Shown: piece by piece, positions 1 through 6,236 of the stretch
Layout: each line of letters starts with the position of its first letter
How positions within the stretch are numbered: the stretch's first letter is position 1
Assembly: GCA_964560145.1 (NCBI GenBank)
Contig: CAZLKS010000012.1
Location: forward strand, 1-22,136
DNA from: JAHFLF01 sp964560145
GTDB lineage: Bacteria; Patescibacteriota; Minisyncoccia; UBA6257; 1-14-0-10-44-23
Reading direction: 5' to 3'
Length of the DNA stretch: 22,136 bases
Notes under the pieces: generated by a model
Told to the model about the DNA's origin: nothing
The model's input: only the letters and a program-made list of their open reading frames with translations
Database searches by the model: none
Position numbers and translations under genes: made by a program

Positions 1-2
1 TA

Positions 3-62
3 GCAATTTTGATTCCCCTGGTAATCTACATCGTCTATTTCCTCATTTCGATTCTTTCCTAA
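3..62 (+). CDS. C-terminal end of a hydrophobic protein (partial)
   Basis: One frame is open from the window edge to a TAA at 60-62 and encodes 19 residues that are almost entirely hydrophobic (Ile, Leu, Val, Tyr, Phe), as in a C-terminal transmembrane helix. The rest of the gene lies outside the window, so no function can be given. The other two frames are less protein-like. The open stretch is short, so chance cannot be excluded. Confidence 0.4.
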   Translation, partial: AILIPLVIYIVYFLISILS

Positions 63-118
63 GATTGCCTACTGTGAATCACTAAGGATTATTGAATGAA
101 ATCTTTTCCACAGGAAGA

Positions 119-147
119 TTGAAATTGCGTCTATTTTGTGCTAAAAT
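119..147 (+). promoter_or_regulatory. Sigma70-type promoter of the structured RNA
   Basis: A -35 box TTGAAA (119-124) and a -10 box TAAAAT (142-147) are separated by exactly 17 nt. Transcription should start near 154. The 13-mer TTTGTGCTAAAAT around the -10 box recurs on the minus strand before the membrane fusion protein gene (11195-11207), so it looks like a genuine promoter form of this genome. An imperfect inverted repeat at 100-120 (AATC TT TTCC ACA GGAA GATT) touches the -35 box. Confidence 0.7.
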
Positions 148-153
148 CTCCTC

Positions 154-341
154 CATCACGGAACGTATTTCCGTGAGACCTCTGGTAGCAATACCGGATT
201 AAAAATGGGAATTGGTAGTGCGAGTAGTCTGCGCGGTGACATGCACGAAAAAGCCCCTGTTACATGAATTTGGCTGCCAAAAGTAGCCAACAGATTGCTC
301 GCACTTCACCACCCCTTTGCCCTCACGGGCAGTATTTTTTT
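154..341 (+). ncRNA. Putative structured RNA or leader of unknown family
   Basis: This is a transcript of about 188 nt between a good promoter and an intrinsic terminator, with strong base pairing. An 8-bp hairpin forms at the 5' end (156-163 with 169-176). A 15-bp uninterrupted long-range stem pairs 217-231 with 291-305, flanked by GGT 214-216 with ACC 308-310 and GGG 207-209 with CCC 312-314. Inside it an 8-bp hairpin pairs 270-277 with 283-290 around a CAAAA loop. A competing pairing, CTGTT 257-261 with AACAG 289-293, would disturb the inner end of the long stem, so two folds are possible. I see no signature of SRP RNA, RNase P RNA, tmRNA or T-box, and the local 5' hairpin argues against 6S RNA. 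It could be a free small RNA or a regulatory leader of the peptide gene at 354. Confidence 0.5.
318..341 (+). terminator. Intrinsic terminator ending the structured RNA
   Basis: The stem TGCCC (318-322) pairs with GGGCA (327-331) around a TCAC loop and is followed within three bases by seven T residues (335-341). It lies only 12 nt before the ATG at 354, the geometry expected of an attenuator if the small membrane peptide is read from the same promoter. Confidence 0.65.
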
Positions 342-353
342 CTCATACACACC

Positions 354-476
354 ATGAAACCGAATGAACAAGATACAACCCTCGTCAAGGTAATCAAAAT
401 CCTTGGCCTTTATGTTTTCCCAGCAATTATCGTTATTTTAATTACGATTCTCTTGGCTGTTCCCGCACCGAAATAA
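354..476 (+). CDS. Small single-helix membrane protein, 40 aa
   Basis: The product has a polar N-terminus of about 15 residues, then a hydrophobic stretch (about residues 16-36, rich in Ile, Val, Leu) and a short Pro-Ala-Pro-Lys tail, which predicts one transmembrane helix. The frame is also open upstream to an ATG at 264, but that would place the N-terminus inside the structured RNA and its terminator, so ATG 354 is preferred. There is no Shine-Dalgarno sequence and I see no promoter between terminator and ATG. Expression would therefore need read-through of the terminator. The family is unknown, and with so short an open frame the gene itself is not certain. Confidence 0.45.
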   Translation: MKPNEQDTTLVKVIKILGLYVFPAIIVILITILLAVPAPK

Positions 477-510
477 TCAAATCGACCCAGAAGGTTCTAA
501 CTGAGTGGTC

Positions 511-540
511 TTGACATTTCGCAGCTTAATCAGCTAATCT
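511..540 (+). promoter_or_regulatory. Promoter of the NADAR gene
   Basis: A consensus -35 box TTGACA (511-516) is followed after 18 nt by TAATCT (535-540). Transcription would start near 547, just upstream of the ribosome binding site AAGGAGG (549-555). Confidence 0.55.
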
Positions 541-560
541 ATTCCCTTAAGGAGGTGCGA

Positions 561-1031
561 TTGACCCAGTTCAATATCACCTCGGATTCCGAGGATGAAA
601 GAAGCAGAATGCTCAGCAACTTCTCGGCGCACCGCTTTGTTCTCAGTGGTCTGCCGTACGCATCCGTCGAGGGATTCATCGAGGGCATCAAATTCCCTCC
701 CGATGACCCCGCTCGACGCGAAGCGTTCCAGAAGAGCGGAATGGCCGCCAAGCGAATCGGTCTCAAGGCGAAGTGCGTTTACGTCTGGTGGCGTGGCGAG
801 GCCATCCCCTACAAATCCGCAGCGCACATCGCCCTCATCGAGAGAGCGATTCGAGCAAAGTTCAAGCAGAATCCGGAGACGCTGGCTGCTCTCCTTGCAA
901 CCGGCGACATGGAGCTCATCCATGATACCGGCAATCCAGAATCGGCGACGACCTCCCTCCCCGCAGCAACCTTCTGCGACATCCTCACTCGGATTCGTCA
1001 CGAAGCAAACTCGCAACCCACCAGTAGCTAA
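561..1031 (+). CDS. NADAR (YbiA/DUF1768-like) domain protein
   Basis: The 156-residue product begins with SDSEDERSRMLSNFSAHRF, then GLPYASVEGFIEGIKFPP, then AAKRIGLKAK and AIRAKFKQNPETLAALLATG. This order (LSNF, YxSVE, AKR, KFxQNPE, LLATGD) matches the NADAR superfamily, whose members include YbiA-type N-glycosidases and enzymes reported to remove ADP-ribose from nucleic-acid guanine. The usual WG-containing stretch after ELxxxxxxD is missing or altered, so activity is uncertain. The start is taken as TTG 561 because AAGGAGG (549-555) lies 5 nt before it; the GTG at 555 would overlap that site. The gene is clearly richer in G+C than its neighbours, especially at third positions, and has its own promoter and a possible terminator, suggesting an acquired or independently expressed unit. 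No toxin partner is visible next to it. Confidence 0.75.
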   Translation: MTQFNITSDSEDERSRMLSNFSAHRFVLSGLPYASVEGFIEGIKFPPDDPARREAFQKSGMAAKRIGLKAKCVYVWWRGEAIPYKSAAHIALIERAIRAKFKQNPETLAALLATGDMELIHDTGNPESATTSLPAATFCDILTRIRHEANSQPTSS

Positions 1032-1054
1032 CGCGAACGTGGGTTTCATCTTTT
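1015..1054 (+). terminator. Possible terminator of the NADAR gene
   Basis: AACCCAC (1015-1021) pairs with GTGGGTT (1039-1045), and TCATCTTTT follows. The stem includes the last codons and the stop. The 17-nt loop and interrupted T-tract make it weak. Confidence 0.4.
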
Positions 1055-1130
1055 AATGAGCATGAGCCTAGATATTTAAGCACATTTGCGATACCATAAA
1101 ACGGTCCTCGAAGGCACTTCAGAACTGAGC

Positions 1131-1302
1131 GGAAGGGTGGCAGAGTGGTCTAANNNNNNNNNNNNNNNNNNNNNNNNNNNNNNNNNNNNNNNNNNNNNNN
1201 NNNNNNNNNNNNNNNNNNNNNNNNNNNNNNNNNNNNNNNNNNNNNNNNNNNNNAAATGCGGCGTGCCGTAAGGCACCGTGAGTTCGAATCTCACCCCTTC
1301 CG
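1131..1302 (+). tRNA. tRNA-Ser, interrupted by an assembly gap
   Basis: The 5' part (1131-1153) starts with acceptor strand GGAAGGG and a D-arm start GCAGAGTGGTCTAA. After the gap, 1254-1302 gives AAA, an anticodon-stem 3' strand TGCGG, a long variable arm (GTGCC GTAA GGCAC), the T arm GTGAG-TTCGAAT-CTCAC and acceptor strand CCCTTCC, with discriminator G. A class II tRNA with discriminator G is serine rather than leucine. The first A after the gap would be the third anticodon base, fitting an NGA anticodon reading UCN codons. Only about 16-18 nt should be missing from a normal tRNA-Ser, so the 100 Ns are a placeholder or hide an insertion. CCA is not encoded. Confidence 0.85.
1154..1253. other. 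Assembly gap (100 N) inside tRNA-Ser
   Basis: Exactly 100 Ns, a usual scaffolding value for unknown distance. The tRNA halves on either side match each other, so the join is probably right even if the length is not. Confidence 0.95.
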
Positions 1303-1370
1303 CTGAATTCTGAATCTTTCACTTATCGCTCCAATCGCATCTCAGAACATCATAAGTACAAAAATGAATC

Positions 1371-1399
1371 TCGGGACTTACGATGTCCCGATGTAAAAT
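1371..1399 (+). promoter_or_regulatory. Inverted repeat and possible -10 box before the phosphatase-fold gene
   Basis: TCGGGAC (1371-1377) and GTCCCGA (1385-1391) form a perfect 7-bp inverted repeat with a 7-nt centre. It is followed by TAAAAT (1394-1399), a plausible -10 box, with no recognisable -35 box. The position suits an operator. There is no T-tract on the plus strand, so it is not a forward terminator. Confidence 0.35.
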
Positions 1400-1431
1400 C
1401 AATACAGAAAGTGATAGGATTTATTCTAAAT

Positions 1432-2205
1432 ATGGAATTAAGAAAACCTGAGCTAGAGAATCCTATTGAGTCTAGGGAAAGATTCGGACGTAATATTGAG
1501 GTCCACGCCATCTTTACCAGACACGCAGAAAAGGATGAAACTGGAAACCTTACACTGAAAGGAAAAGAACAAGCGCGTATCGCCGGAGGTTCTCTAGAAA
1601 AGAGAGACGCTATCAAAGCAAATGTTGCACCGGTTCAACGCGTGATTGATACCATCGATTCTATCGTTAAATCGGCTCCGCATGACAAAAAAATGAATGT
1701 ACGAACTCGTTCTGAGCTTGGTTATCAAGCCTCCGCAGGCTTCGTGAAACAGTTCCGAAGTATGGAAGGTCAAGGCGAAGACGCTGCACCTCAATGGTTT
1801 TTAGACTTTAACGAAAAGAGACCTGACACATCAACCCTTTCCCCGCACGAAGTAGCAGAGCAGCTTGCCTCTCTCATTGTGCACTACGCAGAACTATCAA
1901 AACGTCTTTATTCTGGCTCTAAGATTGACTGGATACTCGGCACACAGCAGGGATTGCCCGAGGCACTTTTGCGTGAGGTTTTAGTACGAACAGATAATGA
2001 TAAGAAGGTCTCTGGTTTTCAAAACTTAACCGAAATTGGCGGAGCACTTCGATTCGCAGAAATGATTGATTTTGAAATAAGAATCGACGATGAGGGGGTC
2101 AGCACTTTGCAAATTAACTTTCGCGGTAAAAGCTACGATGTAGATATGTGTAAACTACACGAACTATCCACTTCATTCCACTCCAAACAAAACAATGGAA
2201 AATAA
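1432..2205 (+). CDS. Histidine phosphatase superfamily protein with altered catalytic site
   Basis: The 257-residue product carries the phosphoglycerate-mutase-like signature TRHAEK (His31), followed by LTLKGKEQARIAG and APVQRVIDTIDSI, which corresponds to the second conserved arginine segment. In the region where the family has its second catalytic histidine (usually TH followed by G or Q), the sequence reads LGTQQGLPEALL, so Gln172 stands in for that His. Family membership is clear, but phosphatase activity may be reduced or lost. ATG 1432 was chosen; an in-frame GTG at 1411 would add seven residues and lies close to the likely transcript start. The gene overlaps the next one by 11 nt, so the two are translationally coupled and probably act on the same phosphorylated molecule. 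Confidence 0.75.
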   Translation: MELRKPELENPIESRERFGRNIEVHAIFTRHAEKDETGNLTLKGKEQARIAGGSLEKRDAIKANVAPVQRVIDTIDSIVKSAPHDKKMNVRTRSELGYQASAGFVKQFRSMEGQGEDAAPQWFLDFNEKRPDTSTLSPHEVAEQLASLIVHYAELSKRLYSGSKIDWILGTQQGLPEALLREVLVRTDNDKKVSGFQNLTEIGGALRFAEMIDFEIRIDDEGVSTLQINFRGKSYDVDMCKLHELSTSFHSKQNNGK

Positions 2206-4681
2206 ATTCATCTTACCGTTTGCGGAATTATCGATAAAGGATACTGCCATTGCTGGCGGTAAAGGAGCATCACTCGGCGAAATGACGCAAGCCGGCATCC
2301 CCGTTCCACCTGGTTTCGTAGTCCTCACCAAAGCTTTTGAAGCATACATCGAAGAAACGGGCATTACCATTGAAATCGATGCGGCACTCGATAAGGTCAA
2401 TCATAACGAAGTTCAAACAATTGAAACCGCATCTGAAATCATACATGCATTAATTGAAGCGACGCCGATGCCGGAAGCGATATCTCGGGGCATTCTCGAA
2501 TCATTCGGTGAACTCAGGGCGACATACGTTGCGGTTCGGTCAAGTGCTACCGCCGAAGATGGTATTGCGGCTGCCTGGGCTGGACAACTAGAGAGTTTTT
2601 TAAATACAACGGAAGAAACGCTGCTTCAGAATGTGAAAAAATGCTGGGCTTCTCTTTTTAGTCCGCGAGCTATTTTCTACCGCGTCGAAAAGAATATGCG
2701 CAAAGAAAAAGTATCCGTAGCTGTTGTCATACAAAAAATGGTTAGAAGTGAGATTTCGGGCGTTGCTTTTTCGGTTCACCCAATTACGCAAGACAAAAAT
2801 CAAATTTTGATTGAGGCGGGATATGGACTCGGTGAAGCAGTTGTATCTGGTCAGGTAACACCAGATAGCTTTGTCGTAGATAAACGCACCATGAAACTAT
2901 TAGATAAGACGACAAATCGCCAGGAACGAAAAATGGTGCGTCTCGAAAAAGGCGGAAACGAATGGCAGAGTGTGACCGAGGATGAGCAAAGAGCTCAAAA
3001 AATGACCGACAGACAAGTAATCGACTTTGCGAAGATTGTTTTGACCATTGAAGATCACTACAAATTCCCTTGCGATATCGAATGGGCAATGGAGGACGAG
3101 AAGTTCTTTATCGTCCAGAGTAGGCCAATTACAACCCTCGAACAAAACGAGACCAAAACCACAAGCGGAACATTGCTTGATTCTGCACGAGCTTTAATCA
3201 AAAGATACGACATTCGCCCACCCTTCATTCATAAGGGCTTTCACGCGAGGTTTTATCCGATAGACTTCGTTCAGCTCATTTGGAATAAATGGGGTGAGTA
3301 CTCAGGCTTCTACTACAAACTACACATTTCAGCACTCCACAACGAATATTGGGATTTGTACTATTTCCCAGAAGAATTTACCGCTCTTCGCAATCATTAC
3401 TTCACCCTCGTTAAAAAGGATACGGCTTATCTTCAGAATCACTATCAAGATTGGCAGAAATCATGCGAACGACTTGAGAAAAAGATCAACTCTCTTGAGA
3501 GTGTTCTTATTAAGAATGACTTTCGGGAAATTCAAAATACCTACAAAGATTTTGTCGAAGAATACATTTTTGAATACGCGTTAGCCGCTCCAATACAAGA
3601 AGCCTGCGGTTTTCAGCCCGAACAATGGATTATTCCCGAGGTTGAGGAGTACGTTAAAAAATACGGCTTAGATTATCACGAAACAATGTCGTTGCTGACT
3701 TCGCCGATCGTACTTTCATTCATAACCGACGAAGAAATAGCCCATCTACAAATTGCAATAAAATCCAAAACTTCGAGCGTGGATGAATTAATCAAAGAGC
3801 ATCAAAGAAAGTATTTTTGGCTTCGAAATAATTATGCCGATATTCAGACGCTTAACTTGGATTTCTTTGCCCATAAAGTAACTGAAGCATCGAAACTACC
3901 AACATCAGAAATAGCAGCGAAGATACATGAATTAGAAACCGCACCGTCCGAAACTCAACATAAAAAAGAAAAGTTATTCAAAGAATACCCTCCATCTTTG
4001 CTACTAAAAAAGTATGTTGAAATTGTAGAAAAGTTTGCAGAAATGCAGGACGTGAGAAAATCATTTGTACTTAGAGCAAATCACTACCACAAGCTCTTTC
4101 TGGAAAAAGTTGAGCGCGAGTTTGACCAGGCTATTGATAGTCTCTGGTTCTATTCCTGGAACGAATTAGCAGAATCGCTATCCACTAAAAACTTTTTAAC
4201 CGAGCTTGAAATCGATAGACGAAGAAAAATGACTATCGCTATCGAAAGTAAAAGTGAGAAAGTCGTATTATCGGGAGATGAGGCGAGCTTTCTCTACAGT
4301 CAGCTCCAAGAAGATGTGGACAAAGTAACGTCATTCAGTGGTCTCGTTGCACAAGTCGGGAAAGTACATGGAAAGGTGAAGATTGTTTTGAAAAGTGAAG
4401 ATATTGGCAAGGTGTTAGAGGGAGACATCCTTGTCTCATCCATGACTCGCCCTGAAATGACACCAGCAATGAAAAAGGCAGCAGCGTTTATTACCGACGA
4501 AGGCGGCATAACATCCCATGCGGCAATCATTGCTCGCGAACTCAAGAAACCGTGCATCATTGGGACAAAGATAGCCACCAAAGTTTTGCATGATGGCGAC
4601 GAAGTCGAAATAAATGCAGACGAGAACATAATAAACATCCTAAGAAGGATAGATGAAAAAACGAGTAATACCCTAGCCTAA
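2195..4681 (+). CDS. PEP-synthase-like phosphotransferase with rifampicin-phosphotransferase-like layout
   Basis: The 828-residue protein has an N-terminal PEP-synthase/PPDK ATP-binding domain (about 1-320; motifs GGKGASLGEM, AVRSSATAEDG, GYGLGEAVVSGQVTPDSF and a closing FIVQSRPIT). A charged helical middle region (about 325-705) matches nothing I recognise. A C-terminal phosphohistidine swivel domain (about 710-815) has the catalytic motif DEGGITSHAAIIARE with His775. The PEP/pyruvate-binding TIM barrel that ends true PEP synthase is absent. ATP-grasp, substrate domain and swivelling His domain is the layout of rifampicin phosphotransferases, which have a similar length. The expected chemistry is ATP-dependent phosphorylation of a small molecule through His775, but the substrate is unknown because the middle domain is divergent. 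The 3' end overlaps the convergent gene by 9 bp. Confidence 0.8.
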   Translation: MENKFILPFAELSIKDTAIAGGKGASLGEMTQAGIPVPPGFVVLTKAFEAYIEETGITIEIDAALDKVNHNEVQTIETASEIIHALIEATPMPEAISRGILESFGELRATYVAVRSSATAEDGIAAAWAGQLESFLNTTEETLLQNVKKCWASLFSPRAIFYRVEKNMRKEKVSVAVVIQKMVRSEISGVAFSVHPITQDKNQILIEAGYGLGEAVVSGQVTPDSFVVDKRTMKLLDKTTNRQERKMVRLEKGGNEWQSVTEDEQRAQKMTDRQVIDFAKIVLTIEDHYKFPCDIEWAMEDEKFFIVQSRPITTLEQNETKTTSGTLLDSARALIKRYDIRPPFIHKGFHARFYPIDFVQLIWNKWGEYSGFYYKLHISALHNEYWDLYYFPEEFTALRNHYFTLVKKDTAYLQNHYQDWQKSCERLEKKINSLESVLIKNDFREIQNTYKDFVEEYIFEYALAAPIQEACGFQPEQWIIPEVEEYVKKYGLDYHETMSLLTSPIVLSFITDEEIAHLQIAIKSKTSSVDELIKEHQRKYFWLRNNYADIQTLNLDFFAHKVTEASKLPTSEIAAKIHELETAPSETQHKKEKLFKEYPPSLLLKKYVEIVEKFAEMQDVRKSFVLRANHYHKLFLEKVEREFDQAIDSLWFYSWNELAESLSTKNFLTELEIDRRRKMTIAIESKSEKVVLSGDEASFLYSQLQEDVDKVTSFSGLVAQVGKVHGKVKIVLKSEDIGKVLEGDILVSSMTRPEMTPAMKKAAAFITDEGGITSHAAIIARELKKPCIIGTKIATKVLHDGDEVEINADENIINILRRIDEKTSNTLA

Positions 4682-4903
4682 TCGGCGGTCGATGTCGGTT
4701 AAAACGCGGTCTAGGCGGCCATAGGCGTCTTTTAGGTAGTTTCGTAGCCCGCGCAGATTTTCATAGTAATCCGCCTCGTTATCTACCCTATCGCGGCTGT
4801 AATACGCAGTCACCTCGGAATCGAGCATGCTTTGCATTTCACGTACGCGACTCAGCACCTCGGTCTGAAACTGCTGAGCTTCTTCTAAATTAAAATCTGC
4901 CAT
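4673..4903 (-). CDS. Small helical protein, 76 aa, unknown function
   Basis: The product begins MADFNLEEAQQFQTEVLSR and is rich in Glu, Arg, Asp and Tyr with heptad-like leucine spacing, predicting a mostly helical soluble protein. The frame is open far upstream, but only as the reverse of the GC-rich gene at 4982. ATG 4903 is supported by an extended -10 box, TGGTATTCT, 8 nt before it, giving a nearly leaderless mRNA; an AAGG lies 3 nt before the ATG. It ends tail-to-tail with the phosphotransferase gene, overlapping by 9 bp. I do not recognise the family. Confidence 0.65.
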   Translation of the reverse strand: MADFNLEEAQQFQTEVLSRVREMQSMLDSEVTAYYSRDRVDNEADYYENLRGLRNYLKDAYGRLDRVLTDIDRRLG

Positions 4904-4911
4904 ATGCCTTA

Positions 4912-4931
4912 AGAATACCATCAATGGTATT
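4912..4931. promoter_or_regulatory. Perfect 8-2-8 palindrome over divergent promoters
   Basis: AATACCATCAATGGTATT (4914-4931) is a perfect inverted repeat with a 2-nt centre. On the minus strand it covers most of the extended -10 element TGGTATTCT (4912-4920) of the 76-residue protein. On the plus strand it overlaps TTGACC (4930-4935), a possible -35 box for the gene at 4982. It sits where an operator shared by two divergent genes would be. Confidence 0.5.
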
Positions 4932-4981
4932 GACCGCAAACTGCATCTGTATAAGACTAAAAACACAGGAGGTGCCCAACC

Positions 4982-5239
4982 ATGGCACAGACGAAGCGTT
5001 GCTGCAACGTCCCCAAGGAGTTCGAAGGAACGGAAGCCGGCGTCCTGTCCCTCTGCGAGAAGTGCCGGAGGCAGGCAGGGCAAGCGGCACAGGCCGCATC
5101 CGAACCCGCCCTCCCAACAATCGGGACGGAGGACTGGCCGACGCAAGAAGAGGAGGCTTGCCTGGCGGACGGAGTCATCGTCCAAGACGGCTGCTTCGGC
5201 CAACACGACAAGCCGCTGGGCAAGAAGCCCGGCCTCTAG
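4982..5239 (+). CDS. Cysteine-rich small protein, 85 aa, GC-rich gene
   Basis: The protein starts MAQTKRCCNV and carries SLCEKCRRQ, so Cys7, Cys8, Cys25 and Cys28 could form a small zinc-binding knuckle; two more cysteines are at 60 and 71. An Ala/Gln-rich stretch (about 32-41) separates the two halves. AGGAGG (4967-4972) lies 9 nt before the ATG, much stronger than most sites in the window. A perfect 10-bp terminator follows closely. The G+C content is far above that of neighbouring genes, with strong preference for G or C at third positions. Promoter candidates are poor (TTGACC 4930-4935 with TATAAG 4950-4955, spacing 14). I do not recognise the family; zinc binding is inference. Confidence 0.65.
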   Translation: MAQTKRCCNVPKEFEGTEAGVLSLCEKCRRQAGQAAQAASEPALPTIGTEDWPTQEEEACLADGVIVQDGCFGQHDKPLGKKPGL

Positions 5240-5252
5240 CCGCGACGAGAAG

Positions 5253-5289
5253 CCCCAGGAGTAGCACCGTGCACTCCTGGGGTTCTTTT
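5253..5289 (+). terminator. Strong intrinsic terminator
   Basis: CCCCAGGAGT (5253-5262) pairs perfectly with ACTCCTGGGG (5273-5282) and is followed by TTCTTTT. It ends the cysteine-rich gene. The T-tract runs into the stop codon of the convergent membrane protein gene (5288-5290); on the minus strand no T-tract follows the stem. Confidence 0.9.
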
Positions 5290-6229
5290 ATTTCACTCGA
5301 GCAGCTGGCGGATACTTCTCTCCATCAATTGTCCGCTCAAAGCAGACTCTACCTTTTTCGTGTGCCCAATACTCGTTGTTTGGGTCACCATTTCCTGGAA
5401 CAGAAACGGGTTTCACCGCAAGGTCATTAGCACTCGTAGTAAACGTCGCACAGAGTTCAAAAGTTTTTACTCCAACGGCATGATATTCATACGCCTCCCC
5501 CGTCGCTGGATCAACTGGCAAAACGAATCCGCTCAGTGGGTCATTCAATTCGCTGCTTGCCACTGGAAGCTTTTGTTTGTACTGCCAGAAGTTAACCACC
5601 TGTGACTGAATCTGTTGTAAATCAGTTATGCGGCGCGTGTCATATCCGCGACTCCGAGCATCAGCCGGTGAACCGACAATAATGAATCCTCCAACAACGG
5701 TAGCAATAACGAGCACAATCGATGCATAGCGGAAGAGTGCTCTCTGCGGAGCCGGTCTCCCCGCATCTCTTCGGAGTTCATAGAAGTAATATACAAACAC
5801 CAGCGCGGAAACAACCGCCACTGCAAGCACTTTGAGTAAGAAGGTGGTCGTGAACTCACCAGACAGAAACTCATTCACCAGCGCAATTAAATCAATAACA
5901 AGGGCGACGCTTGCGAGCGCAAGGGTCAGGTACATAAGCCATTTTCGAATCCAAAGTCCACGCTTTTCAGGGTTAGCTTCCAAGTCATTGTTGAGCCGAT
6001 GCGTCACCCATACATAGACCGGAAAAACGATAACGAGGCTGGCAATCGCCCAGCGCATCGAGCTCGGTATCCAGCTTGTATCGTAGTAATAATTAACACT
6101 CCCGGCGGTGTAATTAATGTAGTCGTACAAAAGGCTAACCAACCACCCAGCACAGTAGTACAGGGCAACATTTGATAATACGTACAAGAAGAAATCCTTA
6201 GGTGAGGTTTTTACTGTTGATGTATCCAT
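5288..6229 (-). CDS. DUF5671-like membrane protein with pilin-like C-terminal domain
   Basis: The 313-residue product has five predicted transmembrane helices (about 12-38, 57-76, 95-117, 127-150, 165-185). The first, around SPKDFFLYVLSNVALYY, resembles DUF5671 proteins common in Parcubacteria. The part after the fifth helix (DTRRITDLQQIQSQVVNFW, then LPV, DPATGEAYEYHAV, FELCATF) follows the pattern of type IV pilin-like globular domains: hydrophobic helix, amphipathic helix, DP-TG-x-Y, then strands. Two cysteines (in FELCATF and GRVCFER) could pair outside the cell. The frame extends 12 residues upstream, but ATG 6229 is chosen because TTGTTT (6260-6265) and TATAAT (6237-6242), 17 nt apart, put the start of transcription at or next to this ATG. 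It has its own promoter but follows the export operon. Confidence 0.8.
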   Translation of the reverse strand: MDTSTVKTSPKDFFLYVLSNVALYYCAGWLVSLLYDYINYTAGSVNYYYDTSWIPSSMRWAIASLVIVFPVYVWVTHRLNNDLEANPEKRGLWIRKWLMYLTLALASVALVIDLIALVNEFLSGEFTTTFLLKVLAVAVVSALVFVYYFYELRRDAGRPAPQRALFRYASIVLVIATVVGGFIIVGSPADARSRGYDTRRITDLQQIQSQVVNFWQYKQKLPVASSELNDPLSGFVLPVDPATGEAYEYHAVGVKTFELCATFTTSANDLAVKPVSVPGNGDPNNEYWAHEKGRVCFERTIDGEKYPPAARVK

Positions 6230-6236
6230 AAAGTGA

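Noticed and set aside
104..112. TTTTCCACA matches the DnaA box consensus
   Set aside because: Only one copy was found and there is no AT-rich unwinding region or dnaA/dnaN gene nearby, so there is no case for an origin.
154..341. SRP RNA, 6S RNA, T-box or cobalamin riboswitch
   Set aside because: The conserved cores of these families were looked for by eye and not seen; the 5' local hairpin also argues against 6S RNA.
264..353. N-terminal extension of the 40-residue membrane peptide from ATG 264
   Set aside because: It would be encoded by the structured RNA and its terminator, and its composition is not protein-like.
534..1049. 171-residue minus-strand open frame over the NADAR gene
   Set aside because: It is the reverse of a recognisable domain gene that has its own promoter and ribosome binding site.
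4904..5206. Longer N-terminus for the 76-residue minus-strand protein
   Set aside because: The extension is only the reverse of the GC-rich cysteine-rich gene and crosses a palindrome and promoter; ATG 4903 fits the promoter.
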